64,000 nucleotides of DNA from Isochrysis galbana. Lineage: Eukaryota; Haptophyta; Isochrysidales; Isochrysidaceae. The stretch lies in contig CM030935.1 of assembly GCA_018136815.1 (NCBI GenBank), positions 4,382,159-4,446,158 of the forward strand, given 5' to 3'. Each line of letters opens with the position of its first letter. The stretch's first letter is position 1. The position numbers and the translations under genes were made by a program. A model generated the notes under the pieces. The model was not told the origin of the DNA, did no database searches, and saw only the letters and a program-made list of their open reading frames with translations. Positions 60,299-64,000 of this stretch are shown here, piece by piece.

Positions 60299-61467
60299 AA
60301 GCGGAGGATAAGAAATTCACGGAGGGGGAACTCCTGCAGTGGTTCGGCTACGCCATTCGCCGCGCCGCACCATGCCCACCACCTTGTCCACCTGCCAGTC
60401 GCCCTCCAGGACCGTGTTCGAGGTGAGCGCGCGCTTCGTACCTGATGGGTCATGCACGCAGGACGCAGGAAAGCGTAAAGCGTAAGTCAGCGCATTATGT
60501 GGCGGTCCCGCGCGTGCATGCGGGGCTATGATGTATGTGCTAGTGCATGTATACCCGTCCACCCACCCACAAAACTCGCGTTCCGCGCAGTTCTGGGTCC
60601 CTTCCCCCGCCCCCCTCGTGAGCGTGCGTGAGCGGGTGTGCGAGGCCAGGCTGGGCAGGGTGTGGGTGGTGCGAGCGCGTTGAGGAGCACCACAAGCAAC
60701 CCTCTGAGGGTGTTGGGGGAAGGCTCTTACCCGATCGCGGCATGGGCCAACGTCAGATGGCCGCCAGACCACGGGGGGGCTCGGCAGGCCACTGACCGCG
60801 ACGGCCGCCACCGTGAATGTCGTTTCTCACGAAAACGAAAATAATAAAACTCCCGTGAGTAGCTGGCCCACCCCCTAGTCTGCCACAGTGTGGCCAATCG
60901 TGCCAAGCCCATCGCTCCAACCCCCCCTCCCCCCCGGTCGACAGGCAGACAGGTGCAGATTGGGGGCCCCAGAGGCTCAGGATCGCCAGCGAGGGAGAGG
61001 CGCAGGGGAGACAAGGGTCCAACCCCAGCCTCCTCTGCCTCCTGAGCTAGCCTCCAGGAGCCTCCAGGGGTCGACAGCAGGCAGCTGCAGGCCTGTCGCA
61101 GGCACGCCATCGCGCGTGCCACAGGAGAGAGGAGAGGGAGCGCGGATAAGGGCGCCCTTGGTCATATAAAAAAAAATCTTCTTAAAAATTCCCGCTACAT
61201 GTGCGGCGTGAGTCAGTGTGCTAGTGCTCCTCCCTACTACCCAACCTTAACCCCTAACAACCCCCTTCCTCTTCCCCAGTTCCCTCTTTAGCGGAGAAGC
61301 TGGTTCCAGGGAGGCCGCGCGCGCTGCTTCGGCCGGGAGTTGGAGAGAAGGGGGTGGGAGATTGTGGCTCGTCTCTTGGTCTAGTTTCGACTCGGATTTA
61401 CCTCATTTATATAATGTGAGGTCTTGATTGATTCCTGGTGTAGTTCCTATTTAGGGATTTGACTGCC
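60299..61467. other. Mostly unassigned sequence between LINE pieces
   Basis: A short exon-like stretch near 60268-60426 reads KLFGLKAEDKKFTEGELLQ on the plus strand, while the minus strand reads VLEGDWQVDKVVGMV; a GAG^GTGAGC donor-like site follows at 60424. Neither could be extended. The 19-mer GGGCGCCCTTGGTCATATA occurs at 61148 and 62029. Confidence 0.35.
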
Positions 61468-62022
61468 CTACGTGATGTTCCGTATGTCCAGGCCTCTCGC
61501 CGCCTGCAAGAGGTCCTCTGATGCTCCTAAGTTGAAATCCTTGTCTATAGTGTACAGAGGGCTTATCATTTTCCGAACATGTTTGTTGCTCGGGGCGTGT
61601 AGCCCCATGTTCTCGCGTTGTTTTTTTAACCTCTGAAAGAACCCGGCCTTCGCCGTTACTAATAAGTGGTATCTCGTAAGGATCGCTCTCGAGATTGTCC
61701 TGACGGACCTACCGTCCGCGTTGCCATATTGAATGTTGTAAAAGTCCGTGAGGATGTATCTCCACGCCAGGATACCTAAGTACCCCGAGGAGGGATGCGG
61801 TCTGTCTACCTGGTAGCAAAAAAGACGCTGGGCTACCTCTGAGCCCGGCCTAAGGTTTATCCCCAGAAGCCCTTCTATGAATTCGAAAATGGGTTCTGTC
61901 GCGATGCACGTGGCTAAGTGGGTGGAACACTCGGGGGCTATACCGCAAAAGCGGCACGTCGGATCGTCAGCGAAGCGGTTCGCCGTGGCTATTCTCCTAT
62001 GCAGGACGTGTTTGAAGTGCAT
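61468..62022 (-). mobile_element. LINE C-terminal zinc-finger domain
   Basis: 184 codons with the zf-RVT type end of a LINE polyprotein: HVLHRRIATANRFADD, then CRFCGIAPECSTHLATC, a C-x2-C-x7-H-x3-C finger, and helical sequence (LGILAWRYILTDFYNIQYG; LTRYHLLVTAKAGFFQRLKK) to the stop. RT is missing, so it is 5'-truncated near 62030, where the shared 19-mer lies. Opposite in orientation to the RT piece at 59767, so these are two insertions or a rearranged one. Confidence 0.75.
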
Positions 62023-62189
62023 ATATGAGGGCGCCCTTGGTCATATAGCTGCCCTGCGAGAGCCCCCTCACCTTTCCTCTTCCTCTGTGCGGAAACACTA
62101 GTGCCTGGCGCCACACGCGGCCGAGGCGTCCTCGCCGTCCTAGGCACCAGCCGCGGCGCGCGCGGCTCGGCTCTCCCGCTCGCTGTGGT

Positions 62190-62370
62190 CCTCTTTCGAC
62201 GGAACGCAACCTTCAACCTTGCGGCGCGACCAGGGTCGCACGCACCTTTTCGGCCTCAGTCAGGCTGATCGCGGTCGCTTTGCTAGCGAGGCTGGGGGGC
62301 CGCCCTCGGCGGGGGGCTCGGTGGAGGGGCGAGTCGCGCCGGCGCGCTCCATCGCTACCAAGTATAAACT
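62190..62370 (+). repeat. Composite dispersed repeat, copy 3 (partial)
   Basis: CTCTTTCGACGGAACGCAACC, CGGCCTCAGTCAGGC, GGGGGGCCGCCCTCGGCGGG, GCGCCGGCGCGCTCCATCGC, AAGTATAAACTTTG, as in 19404-19945 and 39178-39460. The opening words also occur at 28019-28045, just upstream of the coiled-coil gene. Confidence 0.7.
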
Positions 62371-63076
62371 TTGTTGCAGGTGGTCTAGCAAAACAACGCG
62401 AGACAGAAACAAGCGCCTTGCTCCGACACGCGCTCGCTATGTGGCACGCATACTTTTGCGCGCCAGGCGTGCCATAAGCCACAAGGCGTCGAATTCTCGA
62501 TTTCGAATTCACAATTCAGCAAAATTCGCTGCCATATATCATATGTTGTACTACGACCACTATTTTATATACTGTATATTGTATATTGTGCATGTTTTTG
62601 TCTAGTGTAGTAGCGCTTGAGAAACGCACATCGTACACCACTCTATCTAGCCGCCGATGCGGTGTCGCAAGACGTCTCGGTCCCAGAGATTCCCCTAGTC
62701 TCCACATGCACGTAAGAGGGAGCGGCTCACGATCTTTGTTACCAAATTTGCTCCAAGTGTGTGTGACCGAACCCTAGAAGTATTTCATCCTTGTTACTGG
62801 AGTGAGGTTCACGTGGAAGATCAAGCTGATGACTCCCATCCAGAAGCACCATACGCAACAGACAACGACGAGGAGAAGGGACCACAAGGCAGCAAGACGA
62901 TGGACAGCGTCGAGATGAGAAGTATTGACGGCAACATGAGTCACGAGTTCATGCACACGCGACTCGTCTCGCTGCGCTCCAGCCATTCGCCGACGAGCAT
63001 TGAGGGCGGCTCTTCTCTTCCCTCTTGAAGTGGTAGAACGGGCGAAGCCAGCTCGCAATGTGCGCGGCATAGTGGC
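62371..63076. other. No gene recognised
   Basis: AT-rich segment at 62510-62600 (TATATACTGTATATTGTATA). Two frames of 90-98 codons on opposite strands overlap at 62759-63070, without recognisable features. Probably the 3' flank of the decarboxylase. Confidence 0.4.
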
Positions 63077-64000
63077 TCACACCAACACCCTAATCGTCGC
63101 CAAGCTCTGATCACTTGGCCCACTGATGCTGCAGCCAGCATCTCGCAGCCGGCAGAGTTCTTCGAGAGCTATGGCGACGATCCGCTCGCCCGGTACAAGG
63201 AGCGGAATCCCTGGCGGATACGCGCACGCAAGCTCGGCGCTGATCCGCCCCACGGCCTCTCCGGCGGGGACCGACTCGCTCGCATGAAAATGAGCCTCAC
63301 GCGGAGAGCATACCCGCGCTCCAAGGGCCAAAGCGGAGGGCCGGAGGTGAAAGTGCCTATCACCGACAACTTTCGACCGTGCTGCAGCCAGCACCGCATC
63401 CCCGTCGAGCGTCTTCACCGTTGCCCCCCACGAGTAGACGCCGTTCGCACACGGCGCACGCTTCTCGTCACCATCGCTGCCTTCGCCCAAGCGCCTGGTG
63501 AGCCGCCGCAGTGCAACGCACAATGCATGTATGTGCCGCCGACTCGTGCCGGCAGAGAGCGCATAGGTGATAGCATGGAGCTCGGGCAGCTCCGAGAAGA
63601 TGCCGGCCTCGTCTTCAAGCATTTGGTCGAGCTTGATCCCGTCGACCACGATGCGGAGGCCTTCAGCTGGCTCACTCCTTACACCCTCGCCACCACATGC
63701 TGAAGTGGGTGCACGCGAAAGCCTAGCATCTTCCACAGGCCCCTCCACAGTAGCATGGACCGCGCCTTTCGCACAGGAGGCAGGCTGGGGGCGGTCAAAG
63801 ACGTGCCGGTGCGCCTCCCATGCATCGAACGCTGCATAACCCCTCTGTCCCCGTGGGGCGCAAACTGCGGCACGCAAGGCATGGCCAGCAGCGCCAAGCG
63901 TGCGCAAGAGTGTAGATCTCCGTCTTGCAACAAGTGGGCCGGGCGCCCGACGCGCGCCGGCTGTCGTGAGCACTGTAAGCCGCAGTGGGTCCATCGAGGC
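63077..64000 (-). CDS. Orn/Lys/Arg decarboxylase, C-terminal half (continues past the right edge)
   Basis: 308 codons are visible; the frame is open at 64000, and the ATG at 63994 is inside the protein (the family has a DPTKL-like strand here, matched by MDPLRLTVLTT). These PLP enzymes remove CO2 from ornithine, lysine or arginine, giving polyamine precursors. Visible: the end of the PLP-fold domain (DEAGIFSELPELHAITYALS) and the C-terminal domain (CSPREAHFHASESVPAGEAV, GRISAELACAYPPGIPLLVP, GERIVAIALEELCRLRDAG), which is diagnostic; the end is LATIRVLV. The PLP-binding Lys lies outside the window. Between the two domain parts an unusual insert of about 70 residues, Ala/Gly-rich, is present. 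Which amino acid is used cannot be told. Confidence 0.85.
   Translation of the reverse strand, partial: ASMDPLRLTVLTTAGARRAPGPLVARRRSTLLRTLGAAGHALRAAVCAPRGQRGYAAFDAWEAHRHVFDRPQPASCAKGAVHATVEGPVEDARLSRAPTSACGGEGVRSEPAEGLRIVVDGIKLDQMLEDEAGIFSELPELHAITYALSAGTSRRHIHALCVALRRLTRRLGEGSDGDEKRAPCANGVYSWGATVKTLDGDAVLAAARSKVVGDRHFHLRPSALALGARVCSPREAHFHASESVPAGEAVGRISAELACAYPPGIPLLVPGERIVAIALEELCRLRDAGCSISGPSDQSLATIRVLV

Noticed and set aside
60181-60811. A conserved exon at 60268-60426 on either strand
   Set aside because: Both strands give short protein-like stretches, but neither could be joined to another exon, so no gene is called.
62759-63070. Two opposite ORFs of 90-98 codons
   Set aside because: No recognisable motif on either strand, and they overlap each other just after the decarboxylase stop.
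1-64000. tRNA, rRNA or spliceosomal RNA genes
   Set aside because: I scanned by eye for GGTTCGAATC-type T arms and U6-like sequence and found no supportable case; a covariance-model search would be needed to be sure.

Overview
The window is nuclear DNA of a eukaryote, most probably a unicellular alga of the haptophyte or stramenopile (heterokont) type. Several signs support this. Genes are sparse and GC-rich (about 60-65 %), and some carry short GT-AG introns whose frames can be followed across the splice sites. Long GA/CT and poly-G/C tracts are everywhere. There are decayed LINE, copia, gypsy and hAT elements, and a two-gene family whose duplicated VQGG-type domain I recall only from algal hypothetical proteins. 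The species cannot be named from sequence alone. A run of 100 N at 21001-21100 is an assembly gap.

Layout, left to right. 1-3056 is a lower-GC island (about 50 %) with two divergent unrecognised ORFs: one runs off the left edge and ends in RQRHERAD-type octapeptide repeats, the other is a 722-residue membrane-anchored protein. 3459-5320 is a minisatellite whose strand polarity flips at about 4562; it abuts an LRR fragment (5321-6343). 6531-11170 holds LINE, gypsy and short dispersed repeats. A BTB-BACK gene lies at 12002-13201 (minus). 13340-19945 is repeats, including a 150-bp tandem array. A GT2 glycosyltransferase (20306 onward) runs into the gap. A methyltransferase-like gene is at 22605-23678 (minus). 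After an hAT remnant come two large coiled-coil genes (28063-30099 and 32843-37156).

39954-47543 (minus) is best read as one seven-exon gene for a 2060-residue multi-pass membrane protein with a PH domain; its six introns (107-416 bp) all have GT-AG ends and keep frame. 48849-50310 is a copia remnant with most of pol deleted and a hairpin-rich short element inserted. 51045-51911 is a secreted, probably catalytically dead cyclophilin-like protein. 52738-53264 is an intact non-autonomous DNA transposon with 16-bp terminal inverted repeats and an 8-bp target duplication. 54213-55927 (minus) and 57988-58854 (plus) are divergent paralogues of the VQGG family; the first also carries a fasciclin domain. 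The right end has LINE pieces and the C-terminal half of an Orn/Lys/Arg decarboxylase that continues beyond 64000.

The host genes do not form an operon or an obvious pathway. Three (the two VQGG genes and the cyclophilin-like gene) encode predicted secreted proteins, two encode long coiled-coil proteins of probable structural role, and one encodes a membrane/PH protein. The most distinctive non-coding content is a family of short elements built from consecutive palindromes with compensatory changes, and a composite repeat (150-180-bp tandem array plus a TAATTTTAAAATA-led unit) found at two loci.
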